Shown in pieces: positions 33,199 to 42,700 of a DNA stretch of 45,453 nt. Each line of letters begins with the position of its first letter. The first letter of the stretch is position 1. Source of the stretch: Selenomonadaceae bacterium UBA2897 (GTDB lineage: Bacteria; Bacillota; Negativicutes; Selenomonadales; Selenomonadaceae); contig DEDT01000044.1 in assembly GCA_002350105.1 (NCBI GenBank), positions 13,768 to 59,220 of the forward strand, written 5' to 3'. The notes under the pieces are model-generated. The model was not told where the DNA came from. It was given only the letters and a program-made list of their open reading frames with translations, and made no database searches. Both the position numbers and the translations under genes were made by a program.

Positions 33199-34917
33199 AT
33201 GCTGAAAACTTTGACCGTGTGGAACTTCGCGCTGCTGGAACACGTGCAGGTGGAGTTCGGCTCCGGCCTCAATATCCTGACGGGCGAGACAGGCGCGGGC
33301 AAATCCATCCTCATCGATTCACTGGGGGCTATTCTCGGCGCACGCATGTCGGCCGACTTCATCCGCACGGGCTGCGACTGGCTGCGTGTGGAGGCCGTCT
33401 TTACTTTGGATGACGAGTCCCTGGGCCTGCATGAACTGCTCACGGCGCAGGCCATCGACGACAGCGAGGGCGAGCTCATCATTACGCGGCAATTGGGACG
33501 CAATGGGCGCAGTAACGTGCTCGTGAATGGCTGCCATGTGACGCTGTCCGTGCTGCGGCAGATCGGTGCCTATCTCGTGGACATCCACGGTCAGCAGGCG
33601 AACCTCGCGCTGCTGAAGGCGGAGAATCAGCTGAACCTGCTCGACCAGTACGACCCCGATATCCTGGAGGCGCGGGCGGCCTACCAGCAGGCCTATCAGG
33701 ACTGGCGCGCCAAGCAGAAGGCCTATACGGAGAAAGAGCAGGCTTCGCGCGAGTACGCACAGCGCCTCGACATGTTACGCTGGCAGGACCGGGAAATCAG
33801 CGAGGCGGAGCTGCAGCCCGGTGAGGATGAGACGCTGGAGGCTGAGATCAAGAAGCTCAGCCACGCGGAGAAAATCTCCGACTCCGTGCAGGAGGCCTAT
33901 GCCCTGCTGGACAGCCGCACGAAGGAGGGCATAGGCGTGCTCGCGGCGCTCTCGATCGTGAAGAAGGACATCGACGAGATGAGCCGGTACGACGATGGTC
34001 TCGATAACCTGCGCCAGATGGTGGAGGAGGCCACGATTTCCCTGCAGGAGGCGGCCTATGAGCTGCGCGACTACGGCGAGGGCATGGACTTCTCGCCAGA
34101 GAAGCTCGACAAGCTTCAGAGCCGTATGGATGTCATCTATAAGCTGCGTAAGAAGTACGGCGCCACCATCGATGACGTGCTCGCGCATCAGCAGAAAGTG
34201 CGCGCCGAGCTCGCCGACATCGAGAACTACGACGACGATATGGCACAGCTGCAAAAAGCCATCGCGGCGGCGGAAAAGAAACTTGCCGCCGCCGCGGCGG
34301 TGCTGACGAAGCGCCGCACGAAGGCAGCAGGCGAACTGGCGAAAGCCATCGGCAGTCAGCTCCTGGAGCTCGGCATGCCGCAGGCGCGCTTCGAGATTCG
34401 CGTGGCACCGCTCACGGACTACGGCCCGCAGGGACTCGACGAAGTGGGCTTTTATTTCTCCGCCAATCCCGGCGAGGAGGAGAAACTGTTGCAGAAAGTA
34501 GCTTCCGGCGGCGAGCTCTCGCGTATTGCACTGGCCATCAAGACCGTGGCCGCCTCGCGCGACGCCTCTGTGCCCAGCATGGTCTTCGATGAGATCGACA
34601 CGGGCATCGGCGGCCGCACGGCGCAGATGGTCGCCGAGCGCATCGCCCTCGTCGCGGGCTACAAGCAGGTGCTCTGCATCACACATCTGCCTCAGATCGC
34701 CTGCATGGCCGACGTGCACCTCTACATCGCCAAGCACAGCCAGGGCGAGCAGACCCAGACCAACGTGCACGCGCTCTCCCCGCGCGAGCGCGTAAGCGAA
34801 ATCGCCCGCATGGCCTCCGGCGCCGACGCCACCGCCGCATCCCTCGACAACGCTCGCGAAATGATGCAGCACGCCCAACAGAAAAAGGCCCGCTTCCGCC
34901 AGCAGCGGCAGGGCTAA
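33199..34917 (+). CDS. recN: DNA repair protein RecN
   Basis: An SMC-like ATPase that acts at double-strand breaks. Walker A is TGETGAGKSILIDSLGA near the N-terminus, the signature motif is VASGGELSRIALAIKTV, and Walker B is VFDEIDTGIGGRTA. The middle 160-360 region is coiled coil. GAGGG 10 nt upstream selects the ATG at 33199 (572 residues) over longer open-frame starts. Confidence 0.95.
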   Translation: MLKTLTVWNFALLEHVQVEFGSGLNILTGETGAGKSILIDSLGAILGARMSADFIRTGCDWLRVEAVFTLDDESLGLHELLTAQAIDDSEGELIITRQLGRNGRSNVLVNGCHVTLSVLRQIGAYLVDIHGQQANLALLKAENQLNLLDQYDPDILEARAAYQQAYQDWRAKQKAYTEKEQASREYAQRLDMLRWQDREISEAELQPGEDETLEAEIKKLSHAEKISDSVQEAYALLDSRTKEGIGVLAALSIVKKDIDEMSRYDDGLDNLRQMVEEATISLQEAAYELRDYGEGMDFSPEKLDKLQSRMDVIYKLRKKYGATIDDVLAHQQKVRAELADIENYDDDMAQLQKAIAAAEKKLAAAAAVLTKRRTKAAGELAKAIGSQLLELGMPQARFEIRVAPLTDYGPQGLDEVGFYFSANPGEEEKLLQKVASGGELSRIALAIKTVAASRDASVPSMVFDEIDTGIGGRTAQMVAERIALVAGYKQVLCITHLPQIACMADVHLYIAKHSQGEQTQTNVHALSPRERVSEIARMASGADATAASLDNAREMMQHAQQKKARFRQQRQG

Positions 34918-34921
34918 AATG

Positions 34922-34951
34922 AGCAGCAGTCGTTCGGTCTGCTGCTTTTTT
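34922..34951 (+). terminator. terminator after recN
   Basis: AGCAGCAG pairs with CTGCTGCT around TCGTTCGGT, followed by TTTTT. It isolates the housekeeping cluster from the CRISPR-cas genes. Confidence 0.85.
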
Positions 34952-34966
34952 AGCATACAGATGCTA
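34951..34966. repeat. short inverted repeat upstream of cas1
   Basis: TAGCAT, four bases, ATGCTA: a perfect 6-bp inverted repeat 17 nt before the cas1 start. It could be an operator; no convincing -35/-10 pair is seen in this short gap. Confidence 0.35.
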
Positions 34967-34983
34967 CAGAAAGAGGAATCAAT

Positions 34984-35559
34984 ATGGGAGATTATTTGAC
35001 ACCAACGGAATTAAAGCCTATTTTGAGTTCAAAAAGGGCAAATATCTATTATCTGGAAATGTGCCGCGTCATGCAAAAGGATGGGCGCGTGCTTTATCTT
35101 ACAGAAGGGGAGAAGCAGCGTCAGTACTGGAACATCCCTATTGCCAACACTACGGTTATCCTGCTCGGCACAGGGACTTCCATTACTCAGGCAGCGGTGC
35201 GTATGTTGGCCAGTGCGGGCGTATTGCTGGGCTTTTGCGGTGGCGGCGCAACGCCTCTGTTCTCTGGCACAGAAATTGAATGGTTCTGTCCACAAAGTGA
35301 GTATCGGCCAACGCAATATGTGCAGGGATGGTTGTCGTTCTGGTTTGATAAAGCCAAACGCTTGGCTGCAGCGAAGAGGATGCAGAGGGCAAGGTGCGAT
35401 TTTCTGGAGCATGTCTGGAGCAAGGACCGAGATTTGCAGGATGCAGGTTTTTACGCAGATGATGATGAGGTGGAGCTCGCTATGTATGAGCATATCAAAG
35501 CCCAGAGCTTGCAGGACAAGATCCCTAAAGCAGATGTGCCAGGAGGTGCTGCCTCATGA
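34984..35559 (+). CDS. cas1: truncated type I-F Cas1 (N-terminal part only)
   Basis: Residues 1-179 read clearly as type I-F Cas1 (LTPTELKPILSSKRANIYYLE, NIPIANTTVILLGTGTSITQAAVRML, GFCGGGATPLFSGTEIEW, PQSEYRPTQYVQGW). The family is about 325 residues; this protein stops at 191. By comparison with my memory of Pseudomonas Cas1, the missing part starts just before the first catalytic glutamate and includes the catalytic His and Asp residues. The last dozen residues (KIPKADVPGGAAS) do not align with the expected region and may be the original C-terminal tail joined by an internal deletion. The stop overlaps the cas2-3 start by 4 nt. RBS AGAGGAA is present. Confidence 0.9.
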   Translation: MGDYLTPTELKPILSSKRANIYYLEMCRVMQKDGRVLYLTEGEKQRQYWNIPIANTTVILLGTGTSITQAAVRMLASAGVLLGFCGGGATPLFSGTEIEWFCPQSEYRPTQYVQGWLSFWFDKAKRLAAAKRMQRARCDFLEHVWSKDRDLQDAGFYADDDEVELAMYEHIKAQSLQDKIPKADVPGGAAS

Positions 35560-38500
35560 TGGTGATTTTTACCAGTCTCAGTGAGAAAAAGGCAATTAGG
35601 ACAACGCGCTGGATTTTGGATGCCTTTGCTGACAGAATTGGTAAAGATGTGTGGCAGACGGTCATCACGGCAGAAGGCTTGCAGATGGTACATAGTCTGC
35701 TGCGTCGTCATGCGACCAAGAATATGTCAGTCAGCTGCCGCTGGCTGCGCTCGCGCAGCCGCAGTGAGCTGCTCTGGGTAGTCGGCGATCGTTCCCGGTT
35801 CAGTACCGATGGCCGTGTACCGGTCAACAGTACCCAGCAGGATTTGCAGCACCACACGTGGGAAAATGATTGGCATTATCTGCCGCATATCAAAGCGTTG
35901 ACCGCTGTGGCCGCCTTGCTGCATGACTGGGGAAAAGGCAATGACGCTTTTCAGGCACAGTTGCGGCCCAAGCCCTCATGCAAGGAAAGATATCGACATG
36001 AATGGCTATCCTGTCAATTGATTGCCGGACTGGTCACTTTGTCTGGTGATGCGGAAAAGGATATCTGGCTGGATTTATTGTTGGAACGCCGCTTTGATGA
36101 ACGTGCTTTGGTGGCAACAGTCAATCAGCACATGATGGCTGCTTTGGGACAATTGCCGCCTGTGGCCAGTTTGTTGTGCTGGCTGATTTTGTCGCATCAT
36201 CGCTTGCCCCTGCCCGATAAAAACACTTGTACAGGCTATGCTGAAACAGAGCGCCAGTCTGTGACGGATACCCTGGCTGGCATTGATGCAACCTGGGGCT
36301 ATGTCAAGGATGAGGCGCAAACTGGCGTTGTGCAGTTCTCGCATGGCCTTTTACAGGATGCTGTGCCATGGCGGCGGCAGCTGGAGCGCTGGCTGCCAAA
36401 GCTGCAAGCCGTAGCGGCTGATCTGGCCGATATATGGCAAAAGGATACCATGCGGCCGATTCTGCTTTACAGCCGTCTTTGCCTGATGCTGGGAGATTAC
36501 TATTGTTCTGCTCAGTCAGCAGCGGAACATTGGCAGGGACAGAAGACACTCTTTGCGAATACGTATCAGGGAAAGTTGAAGCAAAAGCTGGATGAACATC
36601 TGGTAGGCGTTGCCCGTGAGGCCCTGCATTTTGTCCATTATCTGCCAGCTTTGGTGCAGAGCCTGCCGCGCACAGAACGCGTGTCGGCGCTGTGCCATAA
36701 AAGTCCGGCAGCATACAGCTGGCAGGATAAGGCGGTGCAGGCTATCCGGAATTTCCAGCGGCAACAGGCAGAGGAACATCAGGATAGCTGGGGATATTTT
36801 GTAGTCAATATGGCCAGTACCGGTTGCGGTAAGACCTTTGCCAACGCGAAAATCATGCAGGCACTGGCAAAAGACCATAAGACATTGCGTTATATATTGG
36901 CACTGGGGTTGCGTACACTGACGTTGCAGACAGGTGATGCGTATCGAAAAAAGCTGCATTTGTCGAAGGATGAGCTGGCCGTTCTGGTGGGGTCGGCGGC
37001 GATGCGTCAGCTGCATGAAGAAGCGGCAGCAGAGAGCCGCCATGTCGAAGATGCATCATATGATACGCAATACGCAGAGGAACTGCTGCAGGGCGAACTT
37101 GATGGCACGTTCCCCCTGCAGGATGAGTTTCTCGATATGTTCTTCAAGGGCGGCAGTGAAAAACAGCAGCGTCTGGCAGTCAGGCAGCGTCAGCTGTTAT
37201 ACCAGCCCGTGTTAGTCAGTACGATCGATCATCTGATGCCAGCCACGGAAACCTTGCGCGGAGGACGCTTTATGCTGCCTTTCCTACGCTTGATGTCCTC
37301 AGATTTGGTCATCGACGAGGTGGATGATTTCAGCCCGCGGGACTTGGTGGCGATTGCCCGTTTGGTGCATTTGGCGGGTATGCTGGGACGTAATGTGACC
37401 ATTTCCTCAGCCACAATTCCTCCAGATTTAGCCAGAGGTCTGTTCGCGGCTTATATGGCAGGGCGGCGGTCATGGGGACATTTTCTGCTGCGGCCTGTGC
37501 ATACGGCAGTGGTCTGGTGCGATGAATTTCGCAGCTTAGTCCAGTCGGTACCCAGTACGGCGTCTGCTAAGGTATTCAGCCAATTTCATCAGGACTTCGT
37601 GGCGAAACGCGTGCGTTCTTTGCAGGCTCAGCCTGCCTTGCGCTGCGGTACGCTGGTGCGCTGTGCTGAGGTCAGGGATTTGCCCGCGGCCGAACGGGAG
37701 GCAGCATACTTTGCCCATATGCTGGCGGCTTGCGTGACCATGCATCAGGCGCATTGCTGTCAGGATACGCGCACAGGGAAATACTTCTCCCTCGGTTTGG
37801 TGCGTATGGCGAACATCGAACCATGTGTGCGTTTGGCTCAGTATATGCTGCAGGCAGACTGGCCAGATGGTATAGAGCCAAGACTGATGGTATATCATAG
37901 TCGTCAGCTTCTGCTGATGCGGCATGAACAGGAGCAATACCTGGATAAGGTCCTGCAGAGAGAAAAGATCTGGCAGGCACAGGTAGAAGTCAGGGATGAG
38001 GTGATGCATCAGCATTTGGCACAAGCTGAGGGAAAGCACGTTTTGTTTCTGGTATTGGCAACGCCGGTAGAGGAAGTGGGGCGTGACCATGACTTTGATT
38101 GGGCTGTGGTTGAGCCATCGTCCTACCGTTCCATCGTGCAGCTGGCAGGACGTGTACTTCGCCATCGCAAGCTGCATGTCCCCATGGCGGAACCGAATAT
38201 CGCCGTTATGCAGTATAACGATAAAGAAGTGCGGCGAGCCTCCGGTACGCAGCCGGTGTTTTGTCGTCCCGGTTTTGAGGATAGCAGCCGGTACAGGCTG
38301 AAAACGCATGATATGGCCGAGCTGGTAGACGAAGCAAAATTGCAGCAGCGTATCGATGCCATACCGCGTATTGTCAGGTCGCAGAGGCTTCACCCTCATG
38401 ATAAGCTGGTGGATTTAGAGCATCAGGTCATGCAGGATTTTGCTGATATACAGGTAAAGGGGGCCACGCATCTGCATGGCTGGCAGGATGAATATTGGTA

Positions 38501-38879
38501 TCTGACCGGTGTATCGCATCGGCTCAATCCTTTCCGTGCAGGCAGTCAGGATTTAACTTTACATCTCTGTTGGCAGGATGGTGCGTGGTCATGGCAGGAA
38601 CGCAGCGAGCGTACGGACGAATTTATCAATCGTACGCAGCAATATGGCATTGCGATGACAGAGGCACCGGTACCAACACGCCTTTGGCTGCAGCGGGATT
38701 ATCTGGCGTCCCTGCGTGCTCGTGCGCAGGAAGATGGGGAAATATCTCCCAGCTTGTTTGCCAAGGCCTGGCAGCGCTTTGGTTATCTTACGGTACCGCT
38801 TTATGGTGCTGAGACAGGGGAAACGCAGATAGCGGGCAATTATTGTTATAACGACCAATTTGGTTTATATCGCAAGTAG
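35556..38879 (+). CDS. cas3: type I-F Cas2-Cas3 fusion nuclease-helicase
   Basis: A 1107-residue effector recruited by the Csy complex to degrade target DNA. Residues 1-95 are the Cas2-like domain. The HD nuclease motif is LLHDWGKGND (His123, Asp124). The helicase has Walker A STGCGKT (Lys426), the DEVD box at 587-590 and motif III SSATIPP. Later, VEEVGRDHDFDWAVVEPSS and QLAGRVLRHR match motifs V and VI. All these motifs look intact. AGGAGGT lies 9 nt before the ATG, inside cas1, so translation is coupled. Confidence 0.95.
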   Translation: MMVIFTSLSEKKAIRTTRWILDAFADRIGKDVWQTVITAEGLQMVHSLLRRHATKNMSVSCRWLRSRSRSELLWVVGDRSRFSTDGRVPVNSTQQDLQHHTWENDWHYLPHIKALTAVAALLHDWGKGNDAFQAQLRPKPSCKERYRHEWLSCQLIAGLVTLSGDAEKDIWLDLLLERRFDERALVATVNQHMMAALGQLPPVASLLCWLILSHHRLPLPDKNTCTGYAETERQSVTDTLAGIDATWGYVKDEAQTGVVQFSHGLLQDAVPWRRQLERWLPKLQAVAADLADIWQKDTMRPILLYSRLCLMLGDYYCSAQSAAEHWQGQKTLFANTYQGKLKQKLDEHLVGVAREALHFVHYLPALVQSLPRTERVSALCHKSPAAYSWQDKAVQAIRNFQRQQAEEHQDSWGYFVVNMASTGCGKTFANAKIMQALAKDHKTLRYILALGLRTLTLQTGDAYRKKLHLSKDELAVLVGSAAMRQLHEEAAAESRHVEDASYDTQYAEELLQGELDGTFPLQDEFLDMFFKGGSEKQQRLAVRQRQLLYQPVLVSTIDHLMPATETLRGGRFMLPFLRLMSSDLVIDEVDDFSPRDLVAIARLVHLAGMLGRNVTISSATIPPDLARGLFAAYMAGRRSWGHFLLRPVHTAVVWCDEFRSLVQSVPSTASAKVFSQFHQDFVAKRVRSLQAQPALRCGTLVRCAEVRDLPAAEREAAYFAHMLAACVTMHQAHCCQDTRTGKYFSLGLVRMANIEPCVRLAQYMLQADWPDGIEPRLMVYHSRQLLLMRHEQEQYLDKVLQREKIWQAQVEVRDEVMHQHLAQAEGKHVLFLVLATPVEEVGRDHDFDWAVVEPSSYRSIVQLAGRVLRHRKLHVPMAEPNIAVMQYNDKEVRRASGTQPVFCRPGFEDSSRYRLKTHDMAELVDEAKLQQRIDAIPRIVRSQRLHPHDKLVDLEHQVMQDFADIQVKGATHLHGWQDEYWYLTGVSHRLNPFRAGSQDLTLHLCWQDGAWSWQERSERTDEFINRTQQYGIAMTEAPVPTRLWLQRDYLASLRARAQEDGEISPSLFAKAWQRFGYLTVPLYGAETGETQIAGNYCYNDQFGLYRK

Positions 38880-38896
38880 TATTTATTCATTGATTG

Positions 38897-38905
38897 TGAT
38901 ACAAT
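38897..38905 (+). promoter_or_regulatory. possible extended -10 promoter of csy1-csy4
   Basis: TGATACAAT fits TGn plus TACAAT about 40 nt before csy1. No -35 box is clear, so the csy genes may instead be read from the cas1 side. Confidence 0.35.
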
Positions 38906-38945
38906 GAAAAAATAATGAGTGAAACCTCAGAAAGGGGATGATAGG

Positions 38946-40124
38946 ATGGGAATGCTCAAGGAATATATTCAGACACAAGCAGCGGCTAAGCATAAGAAAC
39001 CGAAAGAATGGTTGTTCCAGCAGGCCAGGAATGCCCAAAAATGTTCCTGTGCTACGCATATAGGACGTTTTACACATCCTAGCGTCAATGTCACGTATTA
39101 TGATAAAAAGGATACGGACACGTCGGATGATTATGTAACGACGTCTTCTGTGCATTGTTCAGCCGATATTGCGATTACCGGCGGAGCTGCCTGCATGCCT
39201 GCGGTCAAGCTGTTGCAATATCCTTTGGAGGATGGCCGTACGGTGCTGGAGCATTTGCAGAGCGAGCCGGATTTTTTGCAGCGCGAGCTGGGAGAATGGC
39301 CTATCGACCATATGGCTATCCAGAAGGATTTATTATCGGTTACTTTGCAACATGTACCGACGGCTTCCGACAATCGTTTGCGTCAGGTATATTTTCCCGT
39401 GGCGGACAGTTACCATTTGCTGACCGTTTTGCCATCGTCCAGCGTGGCTCTGGAGCTGCGCCGCCGTGTACGCGTCGCGGAGGAGGAGGGACGCAAGGCT
39501 CGCGATAGTAAAGATCCAGCGTATGGCACAAGTTATCCGCAGCTGTTAGATCTGACAGAGATGAGTTTCGGTGGTACGAAACCGCAGAATATTTCATACC
39601 TTAATCTGCAGCGTGGAGGCCGTCTGTCGGTGCTGCCTTCAGTCCCGCCTGTGCTGCATTTACGTCATGTGAAGGTGCCGCGCCGGGATTTTTTCCGCGA
39701 GACTTTGCAACGGTGGCAGTATCGTGAGGATTGTGAGCGCCTGAGCAAACTCTATCGTGAAGTGCGCAATAACATGGAACTACGCCGAAGGGCCAGACGC
39801 AGAGAGCAGCTGCTGATTGCCAAAGCGATGCTGCCGGTTTACCAGTTGCGCAGCAGTTTGGAGCCGGGGTGGAGCCAGGACGGGCAGTGTGCTTTGCCGC
39901 AAGCGCAGAAAGTCTGGTTGGATGAGGTTTACGCTGAGACGCGCAGGCAGGATATTTCCTGGCAGACGGAGATTGCCAAGGCCTTTACGCGCTGGCTGAT
40001 GCAGACGCGAGAGTCCTTTGAGGGGCACGATAAAATCGTGCTTGGTAACGCAGAATTCCTGGCCCTGCAGAAGCAGGTTCTGCAAGCCGTACAGGAAACA
40101 GGAGGGATGGTGCAGGAGCCTTGA
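38946..40124 (+). CDS. csy1: type I-F Cascade large subunit Csy1 (Cas8f)
   Basis: A 392-residue protein placed first in the csy set. Position, length and stretches such as PKEWLFQQARNAQKCSCATHI near the N-terminus and SYLNLQRGGRLSVLPSVPP in the middle fit Csy1, the subunit that recognises the PAM and clamps the 5' handle of the crRNA with Csy2. The ATG at 38946 follows GGGG/AGG sequences; earlier codons in the open frame overlap these. The gene overlaps csy2 by 4 nt. Confidence 0.88.
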   Translation: MGMLKEYIQTQAAAKHKKPKEWLFQQARNAQKCSCATHIGRFTHPSVNVTYYDKKDTDTSDDYVTTSSVHCSADIAITGGAACMPAVKLLQYPLEDGRTVLEHLQSEPDFLQRELGEWPIDHMAIQKDLLSVTLQHVPTASDNRLRQVYFPVADSYHLLTVLPSSSVALELRRRVRVAEEEGRKARDSKDPAYGTSYPQLLDLTEMSFGGTKPQNISYLNLQRGGRLSVLPSVPPVLHLRHVKVPRRDFFRETLQRWQYREDCERLSKLYREVRNNMELRRRARRREQLLIAKAMLPVYQLRSSLEPGWSQDGQCALPQAQKVWLDEVYAETRRQDISWQTEIAKAFTRWLMQTRESFEGHDKIVLGNAEFLALQKQVLQAVQETGGMVQEP

Positions 40125-41077
40125 AGACATATTTGGTGATTTCTCATTTACGCATCCATAATGCCAATGCGCTCAGCAGTATCTATACCGTCGGCTTTCC
40201 TGCTATGACGGCTTGGCTGGGAGGCGTGCATGCATTGCAGCGCCGCTTGCAGGCAGTGGATAGCCTGCAGCAGGTGACGCTGCCGCGCATGGCCGTATCC
40301 TGTCATAACTGCAACGTACAGCTCTACCGCGGGAAGCATGATTATGTGAATTCCGTCATTGGCACCTCCAACCCATTGGGAAAGGATGGAAAACGGCCCG
40401 CGTTTATCGAAAGTCCGCGTTGCCATTTGGATGTCAGCTTGCTGTTAGAGGTAACGAGCGTTAATTCGGACAACCAGGATACCTTTTTAACAGCCGTTGC
40501 TTCGACGTTCGAACGCATGAAGGTGGCGGGCGGCGACATTCTGTCGCGTTGCATGGTCTATAAAGAGAAACAGCCCCGCCCCAGGGACAAGACTATGCTG
40601 AAACTGTTCTATATTAATGATTTTGCTGAGGATGACGTACTGAAGCATCAGCACAGCATTATGCATATGCTGATGCCGGGCTTCGTCGTAGTAGGGCGCA
40701 GCAAATTGCTGCAGTCCCTGCCTGGCGATGACATGTTGGATAAGCTGTTGTACAGCCAGAGCGTCACATATGAATCCGTTAAGGATAAGCAGGGTAAAGT
40801 AACGGATTGGCAGAATCACAAGAACTATCCCGAAGGCTGGCTTGTTCCGCTGGCAGTCGGTTTCCGTGACTTGTCGGGAGCCGTGCATGTGGAGCATCAA
40901 CGTGATAACAGCTGCGAGCATCATTTTGTCGAACCAATTGTTACATTGGGCGAATTCAAGATGCCTACCCGTATGCCGTCACTGGAATCAATGATGTGGT
41001 CGTATCAAATTGATGTAGCGCACGGCTTATATCTTTGCGTAAATGATTATGAGTCGTATCTGGATGATCGATTTTAG
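40121..41077 (+). CDS. csy2: type I-F Cascade subunit Csy2 (Cas5f)
   Basis: A 318-residue RAMP-fold protein. The N-terminal LRIHNANALSSIYTVGFPAMTAWLGGVHALQRRL is the Csy2 signature (given in part: LRIHNANALSS, then GFPAMTAWLGGVHALQRR). It binds the crRNA 5' handle together with Csy1. The start is a TTG at 40121 overlapping the csy1 stop; GGAGGG is 14 nt upstream, which is far, so coupling to csy1 probably matters. Confidence 0.92.
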   Translation: MKTYLVISHLRIHNANALSSIYTVGFPAMTAWLGGVHALQRRLQAVDSLQQVTLPRMAVSCHNCNVQLYRGKHDYVNSVIGTSNPLGKDGKRPAFIESPRCHLDVSLLLEVTSVNSDNQDTFLTAVASTFERMKVAGGDILSRCMVYKEKQPRPRDKTMLKLFYINDFAEDDVLKHQHSIMHMLMPGFVVVGRSKLLQSLPGDDMLDKLLYSQSVTYESVKDKQGKVTDWQNHKNYPEGWLVPLAVGFRDLSGAVHVEHQRDNSCEHHFVEPIVTLGEFKMPTRMPSLESMMWSYQIDVAHGLYLCVNDYESYLDDRF

Positions 41078-41091
41078 GAGGATTATGTACT

Positions 41092-42120
41092 ATGGCTAAG
41101 AAAAAATCTGATATTCCATCCGTACTGGCTTATGAGAAGAAGCTAGTATTCTCGGATGGCTATATGTATGGCACGACGTGGGAGGAGCGTCATGCCCCAA
41201 ATACATCAGAGCCTTTGGCGCTGGTAGAGAAATCAGTGCGAGGTACGATTTCGAACCGTCCTAAGGAAGCTGTTCAGAATGACCCCGCCAAGTTGAATGC
41301 GGCAATCGAGAATCCAAACCCGCAGCGTGTTGACGCCTGCGCCCTGAAGATGAATCAGGATACGCTGAAGTTGTCCTTTACGCTCAAGGTGCTCAGCGGC
41401 ATTGAGAAACCGTCTGCCTGTAACAATATGAAGTTTCAGCAGAGCTATGCCAAGGCAGCTGATGCGTATATCGAGAAGTATGGTTTCAAGGAGCTGGCCC
41501 AGCGCTATGCCCAGAACATTGCCAATGCAAGATTCCTGTGGCGTAACCGTTTGGGAGCAGATAAACTGGAGGTACGGGTAGATGTAGATGGTGAGACTCT
41601 TGTCTTTAATGGCTATGACTATTCCATGAAGAATTTTGAGGCTGACGATGCATTGGCACCTTTGTCGCAGGCTATTGCAGACGCACTTTGCGGCAAGAAG
41701 GCGGCGGAATTCATTCGCGTTACCTGCTATGCTCAGCTAGGCAACGGTCAGGAAGTCTATCCCAGTGAGGAGATGGTCTTTGATAAAGGCAAGGGCGATA
41801 AGAGAAAAGTTCTCTATGCTGTGGACGGTATCGCTGCCATGCATTCGCAGAAAATTGGCAATGCTATCCGTACTATCGATACATGGTATCCTTCTTTTTA
41901 CAGCGCAGAAAGTGTAGGTCCGATCGCTGTAGAGCCGTTCGGTGCCGTTACGACGCTGGGTAAGGCTTTCCGTACGCCTAAAGAGAAAGCAGATTTTTAT
42001 ACGTTGTTCGACCAGTATGCCCTCGGTGCACAGCTTGAGAGTGCCGAGCAGGAACACTATGTCATGGCTGTTCTCGTGCGTGGTGGCGTCTTCGGCTTGA
42101 GCTCGAAGGAGAATGGCTGA
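41092..42120 (+). CDS. csy3: type I-F Cascade backbone Csy3 (Cas7f)
   Basis: A 342-residue subunit that polymerises along the crRNA spacer (six copies in known complexes). Family stretches are VLAYEKKLVFSDGYMYGT near the N-terminus, NANPQRVDACAL-like NPNPQRVDACALK, ANARFLWRNRLGADKLEV, and PIAVEPFGAVTTLGKAFR in the C-terminal half. AGGAGG lies 10 nt before the ATG. It is 14 nt from csy2. Confidence 0.95.
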   Translation: MAKKKSDIPSVLAYEKKLVFSDGYMYGTTWEERHAPNTSEPLALVEKSVRGTISNRPKEAVQNDPAKLNAAIENPNPQRVDACALKMNQDTLKLSFTLKVLSGIEKPSACNNMKFQQSYAKAADAYIEKYGFKELAQRYAQNIANARFLWRNRLGADKLEVRVDVDGETLVFNGYDYSMKNFEADDALAPLSQAIADALCGKKAAEFIRVTCYAQLGNGQEVYPSEEMVFDKGKGDKRKVLYAVDGIAAMHSQKIGNAIRTIDTWYPSFYSAESVGPIAVEPFGAVTTLGKAFRTPKEKADFYTLFDQYALGAQLESAEQEHYVMAVLVRGGVFGLSSKENG

Positions 42121-42121
42121 C

Positions 42122-42700
42122 ATGGAATATTATCAGGAAATTACGATTCTGCCAGAGCCCGAAATGCCCACAAACTTTATCCTGTCGAAGGTCTATCAGC
42201 AGCTACATATTGCTTTTGTGGAGCATCAAGATGCACAGGGGCAGGTTCCATATGGCGTCGCTTTTCCCGAGTACCAGGAAGAGGGGGAACGTATTGGACT
42301 GGGAAGAAAGATTCGCATCTTTGCTGCAGATGAAAAGACACTGGAAGATTTATCCTTGTCGCACGTATTGCAGCGCTATGCGGACTACATTCATCTCAAG
42401 CGCACGCGCCGCATACCCGGACAGGTAAAAGGCTATTGCTGTTATTGTCGTTATCACCAGGACGGCAGCCGCGCGCAAAAAGCCAGACGCTATGCGAAAC
42501 GGCATGGTATCACTGTTGAGGAAGCCATGCAGCTCTTCCCAAAGAAGGGCCGTCCTGAATATCCCTACGTGCAGCTGACAAGTGCTACGAACGGACATAA
42601 ATTCCGTCTTTACGTGCGCAGAATTCCCGTACAGTCAGAGGAAAATAGTGGTTTTTCCGTTTACGGCTTGTCCAGTCAATCCTCTTTACCTGTGTTCTAG
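42122..42700 (+). CDS. csy4: type I-F crRNA endonuclease Csy4 (Cas6f)
   Basis: Cuts the CRISPR transcript at the base of each repeat hairpin and stays bound to the 3' stem. From the ATG at 42122 the protein has 192 residues, with the catalytic histidine at position 29 (QLHIAF), the same number as in Pseudomonas Csy4. An arginine/lysine-rich helix (SRAQKARRYAKRHG) should contact the repeat stem, and the end FSVYGLSSQSSLPVF is typical. AAGGAG is 10 nt from this ATG; an ATG at 42113 would be only 1 nt from it. It follows csy3 by 1 nt. Confidence 0.94.
   Translation: MEYYQEITILPEPEMPTNFILSKVYQQLHIAFVEHQDAQGQVPYGVAFPEYQEEGERIGLGRKIRIFAADEKTLEDLSLSHVLQRYADYIHLKRTRRIPGQVKGYCCYCRYHQDGSRAQKARRYAKRHGITVEEAMQLFPKKGRPEYPYVQLTSATNGHKFRLYVRRIPVQSEENSGFSVYGLSSQSSLPVF

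Noticed and set aside
34984..35559. A frameshift or sequencing error as the cause of the short Cas1
   Set aside because: No further Cas1-like sequence is present in any frame after the stop; cas2-3 starts at once. The missing DNA is absent, not shifted.
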